A stretch of 64,000 nt of DNA from positions 1-64,000 of the forward strand of contig PLSM01000090.1 of assembly GCA_003165075.1 (NCBI GenBank), read 5' to 3'. The notes below the pieces were generated by a model, which did not search any database, was not told where the DNA came from, and saw nothing but the letters and a program-made list of their open reading frames with translations. This document shows positions 51,033 through 59,768 of this stretch, in pieces. Every line of letters starts with the position of its first letter. Position 1 is the first letter of the stretch. A program made the position numbers and the translations under genes. Source of the stretch: Acidobacteriaceae bacterium (GTDB lineage: Bacteria; Acidobacteriota; Terriglobia; Terriglobales; Acidobacteriaceae).

Positions 51033-53573
51033 ATGATTTCAAACTGCGGAAAAACCTTTTTATCCCAATGGATTATGGTGTCGGCGCTGCTCCTTCTCAC
51101 GGGTACGGCAGCGTTGGCCCAGATGGAGGTTTCAACAACGCCGCGGCTCGTTACACCGGCGTTGGAGCAGAAGGTCGGCGCCATGGTGAAGAGGCTCAGC
51201 ATTCAGCAAAAGATCGATTTGCTGGGGGGCGCCGATGGCATGTCTATTCGCAGCGTGCCGGACATCGGACTGCCGTCGCTGCGGATGTCAGATGGTCCGA
51301 TGGGTGTACGTTCATGGGGTTTTTCGACGGCCTATGCAGGCGGCATCGGCCTCGCGGCGAGTTGGGATACGGAGCTGGCGCAGCGAGTGGGGGTGATGCT
51401 GGGCCACGACGCCCGTGCGCGGGGGGTAAGTTTTCTGCTTGGGCCTGCGGTGAACATTTATCGCGCGCCCATGAACGGCCGCAACTTTGAGTATTTTGGA
51501 GAAGATCCGTATCTTGCCGGCCAGATTGCCGTTGGCTATATCCAGGGCGTGCAGAGCCAGGGGGTAGTGGCCACCGTGAAACACTACGCAGCGAACAACT
51601 CAGAATTCGATCGGCACCGCGTTAACTCGATCGTTGATGAGCGCACGCTGCGTGAAATCTATCTGCCGGCGTTTGAGGCAGCAGTGAAGCAGGGGCATGT
51701 AGGCGCTGTAATGGATTCCTACAACCTGATCAACGGGGAATACGCCACACAAAATGTATTCCTGAATAACCAGGTACTCAGGGATGAATGGGGGTTTCAA
51801 GGGATACTGATGTCCGACTGGGGCGCGACCTATGACGGTGTGGCGGCGGCAAATGCCGGGCTCGACCTTGAAATGGGCAACGCGGAATTCATGAACGCGA
51901 AGACACTGATGCCGGCCATTCAGAATGGCAAAGTCTCCCTGGCCGTCATCGATGAAAAGGTCCGGCGTATTCTGCGGACGGCCATGCAATTCGGGTTCTT
52001 TGATCGCAGTCAAACGGATGCGACGATCCCTCTTTTTAATCCTGCGGCGGACGACGTGGCCTTGCAGTCGGCGGAAGAAGGCGCTGTTCTGCTGAAGAAT
52101 GACGGGAATCTGCTGCCTCTGAATCCGCGTACCGTCCGTTCGATTGCGGTGATTGGGCCCGATGCGTATCCTGCGGTACCAGGCGGCGGAGGCAGTTCTC
52201 AGGTATCGGCGTTCGCGCCGGTCAGCTTGATGACCGGCTTGAGTCAGGCTCTCTATCCGAAGGGTATCAAGGTCTATTGGAGTTCCGGGATCAAGACCCC
52301 GTCGGACATTTTTTCCAATACGCGATGGTGCGCCGATCCGGGTTGCAAACAGACCGGACTTGTGCGCGGTGAGTACATCGACAAAACGAATGTAAAGACT
52401 TCTTCCGGCCAGGACGACCAGGTCAACAGCTGGCAGAATCCGGGAGGCGATGACTGGAACCCGGGATATCGGCGCGTGGAGTGGGATGGCTACTACATTC
52501 CCAAAGCCTCAGGAGCCTACCGTGTGGTAGCGGCAACGGTGGGAGAAGACAGCTATACGCTGCTGCTCAACGACAGGAAGATTCTTGAAGTGCCTGTGCA
52601 TCAGAACGGCCAGGCGCCGCAGTCCGCTTTGATCACTCTCGAAGCAGGCAAAGCAGCAAAAATCCGGTTCATTTATTGGCCGATGACCGAGCAGAAAACC
52701 GCGGGTCTGGGTGTGATTCCCGAAGGTGAGGTCTTAGACTCGGAGGCCGCCCGGCTTGCAAAAATGGCCGATGTTGCCGTCGTTGCGGTTGGCTTTAGTC
52801 CGAGTGGGGAAGGGGAGGGTCTCGACCGCACCTATCAGCTTCCGTTTGGGCAGGAGCAGTTGATTCAGGCTGTCGCGGCTGCCAATCCGCACACCATCGT
52901 CACTTTGACGGCGGGCGGCAGCGTCGCCACGAACGATTGGCTCGATAAGGTCCCGGCGCTGTTGCATACCTGGTATGGCGGACAGGAGGCCGGCAACGCA
53001 CTAGCGAAGATACTCTTGGGGGATGTCAACCCTTCGGGCAAACTGCCCATGAGCTGGGAGCGAAAGCTCGAGGACAACCCAACCTATAAGAATTACTACG
53101 AAGCCCCGGGCACCAAAGACGTGAAATATGCGGAAGGCATTTTTCTAGGCTACCGGTACTACGACAAGAGCGAAGTGAAACCGCTCTTTCCGTTTGGCTT
53201 CGGCCTTTCTTACACTAGCTTCGCTTTCAGCAACCTGACGGTCTCTTCTGAGAATGCCTCCGGGAACAGCGGCGTGAACGTGAGTTTCGACGTCATGAAT
53301 ACCGGCACGCGCGCCGGCGCGGAGGTTGCCCAGGTCTACGTGGGCGAGCCTGCTGCAAGCGTGCCTCGTCCTGTCAAGGAACTGAAGGGTTTTTCGCGCG
53401 TCATGCTGGAACCGGGCGAGTCGCGCCGTATCACGGTGACGCTGGACCGGCGAGCGATGGCGTATTGGGACATCGGCTCGCACGACTGGAAGGTCGATGG
53501 CGGCAGGTTCGTTGTATACGTCGGGGATTCGTCGCAACATCTTCCGCTGCAAGGAACCTTTGCGATCCAGTAG
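51033..53573 (+). CDS. GH3 beta-glycosidase with PA14 insert, secreted
   Basis: An 846-residue GH3 enzyme with AAGGGAA before the ATG and a Sec signal ending AALAQ (about 30). Barrel motifs are RMSDGPMGVRSWG, NIYRAPMNGRNFEYFGEDPY, KHY (Lys183, His184) and GILMSDWGATYDG with Asp262 as nucleophile. A PA14 domain (about 441-562, GYYIPKASGAYRVVAA) is inserted in the C-terminal sandwich, and a fibronectin-III-like domain closes the protein. It is the closest relative by eye of the 9627 gene and likewise neighbours a TonB receptor. GH92 and GH38-fusion genes follow on the same strand, suggesting joint action on one mannose-containing glycan. Confidence 0.93.
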   Translation: MISNCGKTFLSQWIMVSALLLLTGTAALAQMEVSTTPRLVTPALEQKVGAMVKRLSIQQKIDLLGGADGMSIRSVPDIGLPSLRMSDGPMGVRSWGFSTAYAGGIGLAASWDTELAQRVGVMLGHDARARGVSFLLGPAVNIYRAPMNGRNFEYFGEDPYLAGQIAVGYIQGVQSQGVVATVKHYAANNSEFDRHRVNSIVDERTLREIYLPAFEAAVKQGHVGAVMDSYNLINGEYATQNVFLNNQVLRDEWGFQGILMSDWGATYDGVAAANAGLDLEMGNAEFMNAKTLMPAIQNGKVSLAVIDEKVRRILRTAMQFGFFDRSQTDATIPLFNPAADDVALQSAEEGAVLLKNDGNLLPLNPRTVRSIAVIGPDAYPAVPGGGGSSQVSAFAPVSLMTGLSQALYPKGIKVYWSSGIKTPSDIFSNTRWCADPGCKQTGLVRGEYIDKTNVKTSSGQDDQVNSWQNPGGDDWNPGYRRVEWDGYYIPKASGAYRVVAATVGEDSYTLLLNDRKILEVPVHQNGQAPQSALITLEAGKAAKIRFIYWPMTEQKTAGLGVIPEGEVLDSEAARLAKMADVAVVAVGFSPSGEGEGLDRTYQLPFGQEQLIQAVAAANPHTIVTLTAGGSVATNDWLDKVPALLHTWYGGQEAGNALAKILLGDVNPSGKLPMSWERKLEDNPTYKNYYEAPGTKDVKYAEGIFLGYRYYDKSEVKPLFPFGFGLSYTSFAFSNLTVSSENASGNSGVNVSFDVMNTGTRAGAEVAQVYVGEPAASVPRPVKELKGFSRVMLEPGESRRITVTLDRRAMAYWDIGSHDWKVDGGRFVVYVGDSSQHLPLQGTFAIQ

Positions 53574-53671
53574 CGCGGCGCCAAAGATCCCGTCCGATGG
53601 ATGGAGCTCAAGGTAGCGCCGAGCATTGGACGCGGATGGCTTGAAACCGGTTGTGAATTAGGAGACTACAA

Positions 53672-55900
53672 ATGAAAGTTACGTTTCTGTCGTTTTTGAT
53701 GCTCATCGCGTGCGCACCTGGGATCCAGGCTCAAGATCCGGCGTCGCACGTAAATCCATTCATCGGAACACAGATCAGTTCGCAACAGGATTTTGGGAAC
53801 ACATCGCCAGGCGCTACTCTGCCCTTTGGCATGCTTTATTGGAGTCCCGACCCCGCCAGCGGCCAGTTTTACAACTACAAAGAGCCCATTACCCGCGGGT
53901 TCAGCCTGACGCATCTGAGCGGACCGGGCTGCGGTGTCGCCGGCGACGTGCCGATTCTGCCCATGCTTGGAATACCTCAGTATCCCCCGCCAGTAAGTTC
54001 AACGCCGTACAAGGCAGGATTCACGCATGATGGGGAGGTCGCACAGCCCGGTTACTACGCAGTCAAACTGAATTCAGGGATTCGCGTGCAACTGGCCGCA
54101 GCCTTGCGCTCCGGGATCGCCGAATTCACCTACCCGGCAGGCTCCGATGCGCACACGGTGCTGTTCGATCTGAGCAGGAACCTCACAGAGGTAAATGACG
54201 CAGAGATTGCCATTCAAGGGCGAAAGGTATCGGGTTGGGTTTCGAGCGGGGGCTTTTGCTCAACGGGGAACCGGTACAAAATCTACTTTGTACTAAAGAC
54301 GGACGCGACCCCGGTTTCCACCGGGTCGTTTGACGAACTGGCCGTGAAGTCGGGCGTCACTTCCGGGAACGGTCCACGCACGGGCGTATACCTTAGCTTT
54401 GATTCGGTTACGACAACGGTCCGCGTGAAGGTGGGCATTTCTTACGTGAGCATCGCGAATGCGGAGATGAACCTGGATCGTGAGATTCCCGGATGGGGCG
54501 TCGATGAAGTGCGCCGGGGCGCTAGAGCGGCATGGAATGCCGTGCTGAGCCATGTTCAGGTGACGGGCGGAAGCGACGCGCAGCAAGCTGTGTTCTATAC
54601 CGCGCTTTATCACGCGATGCTGCACCCTTCAGTTTTCAACGACGTGAATGGCGAATACATCGGCTTTGACGATAAGGTCCATAGGGCCGAGGGTCGCGTC
54701 CAGTATGCGAACTACTCTGGGTGGGACATCTACCGGAGCCAGGTACAGATGATCACCATGCTGCTGCCGGACGTGGGTAGCGACATTGCAGAGTCGCTGG
54801 TTGCAGATGCACAACAGGGTGGAGGATTGCCAATCTGGCCGGTGGCCAACGACGAGAGCGGCGTGATGGCCGGCGATCCCTCTGACGGAATCATCGCAAG
54901 CATCTATGCGTTTGGCGGCCGCAACTTCGATACCGGAAGCGCACTCAAGGCGATGCTGCATGGAGCGACAGATCCGGATGCGCACGTTCGTCTTTATACC
55001 GAGCGGCCCGGGCTGGCCGAATACTTGAGCAAGGGGTATATCGCGAACACGGAGGAAACCGGCGGAGCTGCTTCTGTGACCCTCGAAGATACCAATGCGG
55101 ATTTTGCAATCGCGCGCTTTGCCAAGGCAACGGGCGAAACACAGATCGAACAACAGTTCATGGTACGGTCCGCCTATTGGCACAACATCTTCGATCCGGA
55201 GACGAAGTACATTCGCGCACGCGGATCCGACGGAAGGTTTCTGCCGGACTTCGATGCGGGGAAAACGAATGGCTTTGTTGAAGGGAATTCGGCGCAATAT
55301 ACCTGGATGATTCCATACGATCTTCACGGCGTGGTCGATGCAATTGGCGGCCCAACGGTTGCGAAGCAACGCCTCGATCAATATTTCAGCCAATATGGTT
55401 CAATGGCTCATCAAGGACCCTATTTTTTCATCGGAAATGAGCCCAGCTTCGGCGACCCGTGGGTTTATAACTGGGCTGGCTATCCATGGCGGACGCAGGA
55501 AGTGGTGCGCAAGACGCTCGGCGATCTCTTCGCAAACACACCCGATGGCGAGCCGGGCAATGATGACCTTGGAGCAACCTCATCGTGGGTCGTCTTCGGC
55601 TATCTCGGATTCTATCCGCAGATTCCCGGGGTCGGCGGCGTGACGACCAACAGCCCAGTCTTCCCCCAGGTCACGTTGCTGTTTGGGAAGCATCCCGTGC
55701 GGATTGTCGCAGCGGGCGCGCCAGAAAAGCTATACGTCAAGAGCATTGCTTTGGATGGAGCGCCTATAAGGAACTGGTGGATCGACTGGGATCAGCTTGC
55801 AAAGGCCAAGGAACTTGTGTTCACCATGACGGATACGCCCAACATGGATGCCGCCGAACTGCCGCCATCTTTTCCAGCCTCCAAGCAGGTGGTTCAGTGA
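53672..55900 (+). CDS. GH92 alpha-mannosidase, secreted
   Basis: A 742-residue GH92 enzyme with AGGAG seven bases before the ATG and a Sec signal ending GIQAQ. It has VNPFIGTQISSQQDFGNTSP and GATLPFGMLYWSPD at the N-terminus, FVEGNSAQYTWMIPYDLHGV with the catalytic-acid Glu, GNEPSFGDPWVYNWAGYPWR, and GNDDLGATSSWVVFGYLGFY with the base Asp pair, all canonical. It overlaps the following GH38 fusion gene by four bases (GTGA), so the two are translationally coupled. That pairing suggests consecutive removal of differently linked mannose residues. Confidence 0.93.
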   Translation: MKVTFLSFLMLIACAPGIQAQDPASHVNPFIGTQISSQQDFGNTSPGATLPFGMLYWSPDPASGQFYNYKEPITRGFSLTHLSGPGCGVAGDVPILPMLGIPQYPPPVSSTPYKAGFTHDGEVAQPGYYAVKLNSGIRVQLAAALRSGIAEFTYPAGSDAHTVLFDLSRNLTEVNDAEIAIQGRKVSGWVSSGGFCSTGNRYKIYFVLKTDATPVSTGSFDELAVKSGVTSGNGPRTGVYLSFDSVTTTVRVKVGISYVSIANAEMNLDREIPGWGVDEVRRGARAAWNAVLSHVQVTGGSDAQQAVFYTALYHAMLHPSVFNDVNGEYIGFDDKVHRAEGRVQYANYSGWDIYRSQVQMITMLLPDVGSDIAESLVADAQQGGGLPIWPVANDESGVMAGDPSDGIIASIYAFGGRNFDTGSALKAMLHGATDPDAHVRLYTERPGLAEYLSKGYIANTEETGGAASVTLEDTNADFAIARFAKATGETQIEQQFMVRSAYWHNIFDPETKYIRARGSDGRFLPDFDAGKTNGFVEGNSAQYTWMIPYDLHGVVDAIGGPTVAKQRLDQYFSQYGSMAHQGPYFFIGNEPSFGDPWVYNWAGYPWRTQEVVRKTLGDLFANTPDGEPGNDDLGATSSWVVFGYLGFYPQIPGVGGVTTNSPVFPQVTLLFGKHPVRIVAAGAPEKLYVKSIALDGAPIRNWWIDWDQLAKAKELVFTMTDTPNMDAAELPPSFPASKQVVQ

Positions 55901-58900
55901 GGACGCAAGCGGTATCGCTCTCCGCGTTGGCCTTTCTGACTGCGGCCTGTCTGTGTCTGTCGGCAAACGCTGGACAAGGTGAACTCGGCAGCATGGTGTG
56001 GCGCATCGGGAGTTTCGATCGCTCTTCGATCGAGTTTGCAGGTGGATCTCCAGACAGGCCGGTGAGCTTTGTGATTGGGCAAAGCAACCCCGCAAAAGAT
56101 TGGTACGCTGTGCAACCGGTCGAGATCACTTCAGGTTCGATGGAGCAGAATGTGGCCAACGGTTCTGCTCCATGGGCCATCCGCTTTTCATTGTCGAATT
56201 CGCCAGCGCCGACCTACATCTTTCATGTAGCACTGCTGGTCGAAAGCACCAGCGTGCCCACCCTGCGGGTTTCGATCAATGGAAAGCGCGGAAAGTTCTA
56301 TCTTCATCCCCGCTTGGACTTTGAGAACGGCGATCAGAACAGCGCCTCTGATTCGGTCTATTCCCACGACGACGTGCAATTTGAATTCCCTGGAGGCTAT
56401 TTGCATCCGGGTGTCAACACCATAACCTTGCAGGCTGCTGAAGAATCGACGCAGCATGTTCCAGATGCGGGTTTGACCTATGATGCAATCGCGCTGAACA
56501 GCAGCCCGAACAGTTTTCACGCGCAGAAATCTTCCGCACAAATCGTCCCCACCATTTTCTATACGGAGCAGGGAAGAGAGCTTCAGGAAATTGCCGAAGT
56601 GTTTCTACGTTCTGCCGGACCTTTCAGGCGGAGCGCAAGCATGGATCTGACCATCAGCGGCAGGCACTATCGTCAAGCCATCGTTGGGAAGGAGGATTTC
56701 GGCGAAGAGAGGCTGGAGTTCGCATTGCCGGAGTTCACGGCAAAGACCCGTGCGCAGCTGCGATGGAACGTCGATGGACATCCGCGGAGCAAGAAAGAAT
56801 CGATTGATCCGGCGAAAAAATGGACCTTGTATATGGTGCCGCATATCCATCTCGATGTCGGATACACGGACTACCAAGCCAAAGTCGCGGCAATTCAAAG
56901 CCGGGTTATCGATGAAGCTCTGGAAATTACCGGGAAGCATCCTGATTTCCGCTTCAGCTTGGACGGAGAATGGTCGCTGGAGCAGTTTCTGAAGACGCGG
57001 ACTCCGGCCGAGCAAAAGGCGGCAATTACCGCCATTCAAAACGAGCATCTCTTCGTTCCCGCGCAATATGCGAGTCTTCTCACCGGTTTTCCTACGGCAG
57101 AAACGCTGATCCGCTCACTTTATGCCAGCGCCAACTTCAGCCGCGCGCATGGAACACCCTTTAATTATGCAAACATCACAGACGTCCCATCGTACTCGTG
57201 GTCTTATGCTTCCATCCTTGCTTCGGCGGGTATTCAGGAACTTGTTGCTGGCAGTGATGTCTATCGCGGGCCGGTGCTCCTGCAGGGCCACCTGAACGAA
57301 AGCTCTCCGATGTGGTGGCAGGGTCCTGACGGCCAGAAGGTTCTGCTCTGGTACTCACGCCATTACCAGCAGATGCAGTTTCTCTTTGGCCTCCCTCCGG
57401 TCGTCTCTGCCGGACGCGAGTCCCTGCCGTTATTCCTCCAGCAATACGAACAGCCAGACTACCGTGCGGATGCCGCCATGATCTTCGGAACTCAGGCGGA
57501 GAACAGTGATCTCTTTCCCCAACAGGCGGAACTTGTGGGCGAGTGGAACAAGGTCTACGCCTATCCTCGTCTGCAGTACGCAGGATTTCATGACGCGCTC
57601 CAAAATATCGCAAGCCAATTTGGCGACGATCTTCCCGTCGTACGAGGAGATGGAGGGCCTTATTGGGAGGATGGCATTGGGTCCGATGCCCAGTATGCCA
57701 CGCTGGAACGTGAGAACGAGGCGAGGGGACCTTCGGCGGAGAAACTGGCCACGTTGGCCTCATTCGTCGACCCGCGCCTGGCGGTAGACAAGACGGATCT
57801 GGATGAGATGTGGACCAGCATGCTGCTGATGGACGAGCACACCTGGACTTCCGGCAACAGCGTCGACGACCCGGCCAGCGATCAGGCGGTGGAACAACTG
57901 TCGGTCAAGGATCAGAACGCCGTCAAGGCAAACCACCAACTCCATTTTGTGATGGAAAACAGCATGGCTGGCATCGCGGACTCGATCTCCGCCGGCGCAA
58001 ATAGCCTGCTCGTTTTCAATACGCTGAATTGGAAGCGAAGCGGGTTTGTAACTCTGGATGTGGACAATTGGCGCGCTCAGATTGTCGATAAGTGCACTGG
58101 ACAGGTGGTCCCGCTGGAAATCATTGGCGGCGGAAAGGATTTCCGGCGCGTCCGTTTTCTTGCGCGGGAGATTCCTGCAGTCGGCTACAAGGTTTATCTG
58201 CTGCGCGAAACGGACAAAGCCCCTGACCCGGCGCCAACGGAGCAGCGAACCGTTCTGGAGAGTCCGTATTATCGCGTAACTCTGGATACTGCTGGCGGAG
58301 CGGTGCGAAGCATCTATGACAAGCTACTGCAACACGAACTGGTTGACCAGACCAGCCCCTATCGGTTCGGGCAATATCTCTACGTGACCGGGGGCGATCT
58401 GGCGCCCAATACGCTGCTCCAGTACAGTCGCGTTTATCCCCAGCCCAAGCTTGAAATTCATTCCTCTCAGAACGGCAGTTTGGTGTCCACAACGCGCACA
58501 CCGTGGGGATGGGTGGCGCGCCTAAAGAGTACTGACACAAACACGCCTGCAGTTACAACCGAGATACGACTCTTCGACGATGAGAAGAAGATCGAACTTG
58601 TGGAAGAAGTGGACAAGACCGCAGTGGACGCCAAAGAAGCGGTCTACTTTGCGTTTCCTTTCTCAATGGATCGGCCCAGGTTCCAATACGAGATTCAGAG
58701 CGGGGTTGTGGATCCTGCCCGTGATCTGTACGCCGGAGCGGGCCATGAGTGGTTTTCGATGCAGCATTGGGTCTCGGTCGACCAGGATGGAGTTTCGGGC
58801 ACGGTGATGCCTCTCGATGCAGCACTGGTCACTTTGGGCGATATCAATCGCGGCTCGTGGCCGTCCGAATTTGGCCAGCGCCCGGGAACGATCTTCTCTT

Positions 58901-59400
58901 ACGTCATGAACAACTACTGGAACACTAATTTTCGGGGAGCACAGGGAGGCGTATTCCGATTCCGCTACGTCATTACCAGCGGGGCAACAACCAGTTCCAC
59001 GCAGCTTAGCCGCATGGGTTGGGAAGAGATGACGCCACTGGAGAGCGACCTGATCACCTCCCAGGACAAGGCGCTGGACGCACCCCAGACCCTGAGTGGG
59101 ACCCAGGAAAGCTTCCTCAACATCGACGACCCGGATCTGCTGCTTGAAACATGGAAACCCAGTGAAGACGGCAACGGAACAATCCTGCGTTTCCTGGATC
59201 TTGGCGGTGAAACCCGGACAGTCACCGTGGATCTACCACTCCTGAAGCTCAAGGAAGCATGGCGGACAGACGCAGTGGAGAGAGATCAGTTGCCGTTGTC
59301 GTTATCTGGAACTCACAGTTTCCAGTTCACGACCCGTCCACATGAAATTGTGACAGTTCGAATCTTGGCAGAAGGCCTGACGCAAGCACATGCCATTTGA
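55897..59400 (+). CDS. Rhamnogalacturonan-lyase-type domain fused to GH38 alpha-mannosidase
   Basis: A 1167-residue exported protein starting at the GTG at 55897, which overlaps the GH92 stop (GTGA) with AGGTGG upstream; the longer frame from 55585 only shadows GH92. After a Sec signal (to about SANA), residues 32-200 (MVWRIGSFDRSSIEFAGG, KDWYAVQP, PTLRVSINGKRGKFYLHP) resemble the jelly-roll third domain of PL4 rhamnogalacturonan lyases, here probably a binding module. From about 310 the chain is GH38-like: MVPHIHLDVGYTDYQAK with His316, His318 and Asp320, then DVPSYSWSYASILASAGI and GHLNESSPMWWQGPDGQK, and large C-terminal sandwiches. No lyase active site is present. It may release mannose, or another sugar, from pectin-like material. 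Confidence 0.85.
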   Translation: MRTQAVSLSALAFLTAACLCLSANAGQGELGSMVWRIGSFDRSSIEFAGGSPDRPVSFVIGQSNPAKDWYAVQPVEITSGSMEQNVANGSAPWAIRFSLSNSPAPTYIFHVALLVESTSVPTLRVSINGKRGKFYLHPRLDFENGDQNSASDSVYSHDDVQFEFPGGYLHPGVNTITLQAAEESTQHVPDAGLTYDAIALNSSPNSFHAQKSSAQIVPTIFYTEQGRELQEIAEVFLRSAGPFRRSASMDLTISGRHYRQAIVGKEDFGEERLEFALPEFTAKTRAQLRWNVDGHPRSKKESIDPAKKWTLYMVPHIHLDVGYTDYQAKVAAIQSRVIDEALEITGKHPDFRFSLDGEWSLEQFLKTRTPAEQKAAITAIQNEHLFVPAQYASLLTGFPTAETLIRSLYASANFSRAHGTPFNYANITDVPSYSWSYASILASAGIQELVAGSDVYRGPVLLQGHLNESSPMWWQGPDGQKVLLWYSRHYQQMQFLFGLPPVVSAGRESLPLFLQQYEQPDYRADAAMIFGTQAENSDLFPQQAELVGEWNKVYAYPRLQYAGFHDALQNIASQFGDDLPVVRGDGGPYWEDGIGSDAQYATLERENEARGPSAEKLATLASFVDPRLAVDKTDLDEMWTSMLLMDEHTWTSGNSVDDPASDQAVEQLSVKDQNAVKANHQLHFVMENSMAGIADSISAGANSLLVFNTLNWKRSGFVTLDVDNWRAQIVDKCTGQVVPLEIIGGGKDFRRVRFLAREIPAVGYKVYLLRETDKAPDPAPTEQRTVLESPYYRVTLDTAGGAVRSIYDKLLQHELVDQTSPYRFGQYLYVTGGDLAPNTLLQYSRVYPQPKLEIHSSQNGSLVSTTRTPWGWVARLKSTDTNTPAVTTEIRLFDDEKKIELVEEVDKTAVDAKEAVYFAFPFSMDRPRFQYEIQSGVVDPARDLYAGAGHEWFSMQHWVSVDQDGVSGTVMPLDAALVTLGDINRGSWPSEFGQRPGTIFSYVMNNYWNTNFRGAQGGVFRFRYVITSGATTSSTQLSRMGWEEMTPLESDLITSQDKALDAPQTLSGTQESFLNIDDPDLLLETWKPSEDGNGTILRFLDLGGETRTVTVDLPLLKLKEAWRTDAVERDQLPLSLSGTHSFQFTTRPHEIVTVRILAEGLTQAHAI

Positions 59401-59441
59401 GCCAAGCGAGACCCCGGCGCGAATTTCACGGTGCCTATTTC

Positions 59442-59471
59442 TGTGCCCATGCTCGTTCAAAATGGGGCACA
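59442..59471 (+). terminator. Possible terminator hairpin after GH38 fusion gene
   Basis: TGTGCCC (59442-59448) pairs with GGGCACA (59465-59471) around a 16-base loop, 41 bases after the stop codon. Only a weak T-rich tract (ATCCTT) follows, so termination is plausible rather than certain. Confidence 0.4.
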
Positions 59472-59580
59472 ATCCTTGCGGTATGGATAGCAGTCAGCAA
59501 TTTTCACTCGGACCGTAAACGTATCTTGTATAGAGGTTTATAGTAACCGATAGCAGCAGGAGGGTCGGCAAGTTCGGTGG

Positions 59581-59625
59581 CTCTTAACCGACAGATTGTA
59601 GGTTCGATTCCTACCGCGTCCACCA
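59581..59625 (+). pseudogene. 3' fragment of tRNA-Lys(CTT), probable att site
   Basis: The 45 bases run from a lysine anticodon loop (CTCTTAA, anticodon CTT) through CCGAC, a five-base variable loop, an intact T arm (GTAGG-TTCGATT-CCTAC), a seven-base acceptor strand CGCGTCC, discriminator A and encoded CCA. The sequence upstream has no matching acceptor strand (GGACGCG expected) and no D arm, so this is not a working tRNA. An identity block from anticodon loop to CCA is the usual core left by tyrosine-recombinase integration. It implies an intact tRNA-Lys elsewhere and an island border here. Confidence 0.75.
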
Positions 59626-59768
59626 TAGAATCAACAACTTAGCTGGATTCGCGCTCTGCTTGCGCTCCATTGCTTTGGAATGCAAACTCAGCGACCCTTA
59701 AGGCCGCTCCGGCGCGCAAGCGGATAAACTCGCGTTCGAACCCGGCGATCCGGCAAAGAGGTTCATCA

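Noticed and set aside
55585-55896. N-terminal extension of the GH38 fusion protein
   Set aside because: It is simply another frame of the GH92 C-terminus; the GTG overlapping the GH92 stop is a better start.
59581-59625. A functional tRNA gene
   Set aside because: No 5' acceptor strand or D arm can be found upstream, and the anticodon stem is imperfect on the 5' side.
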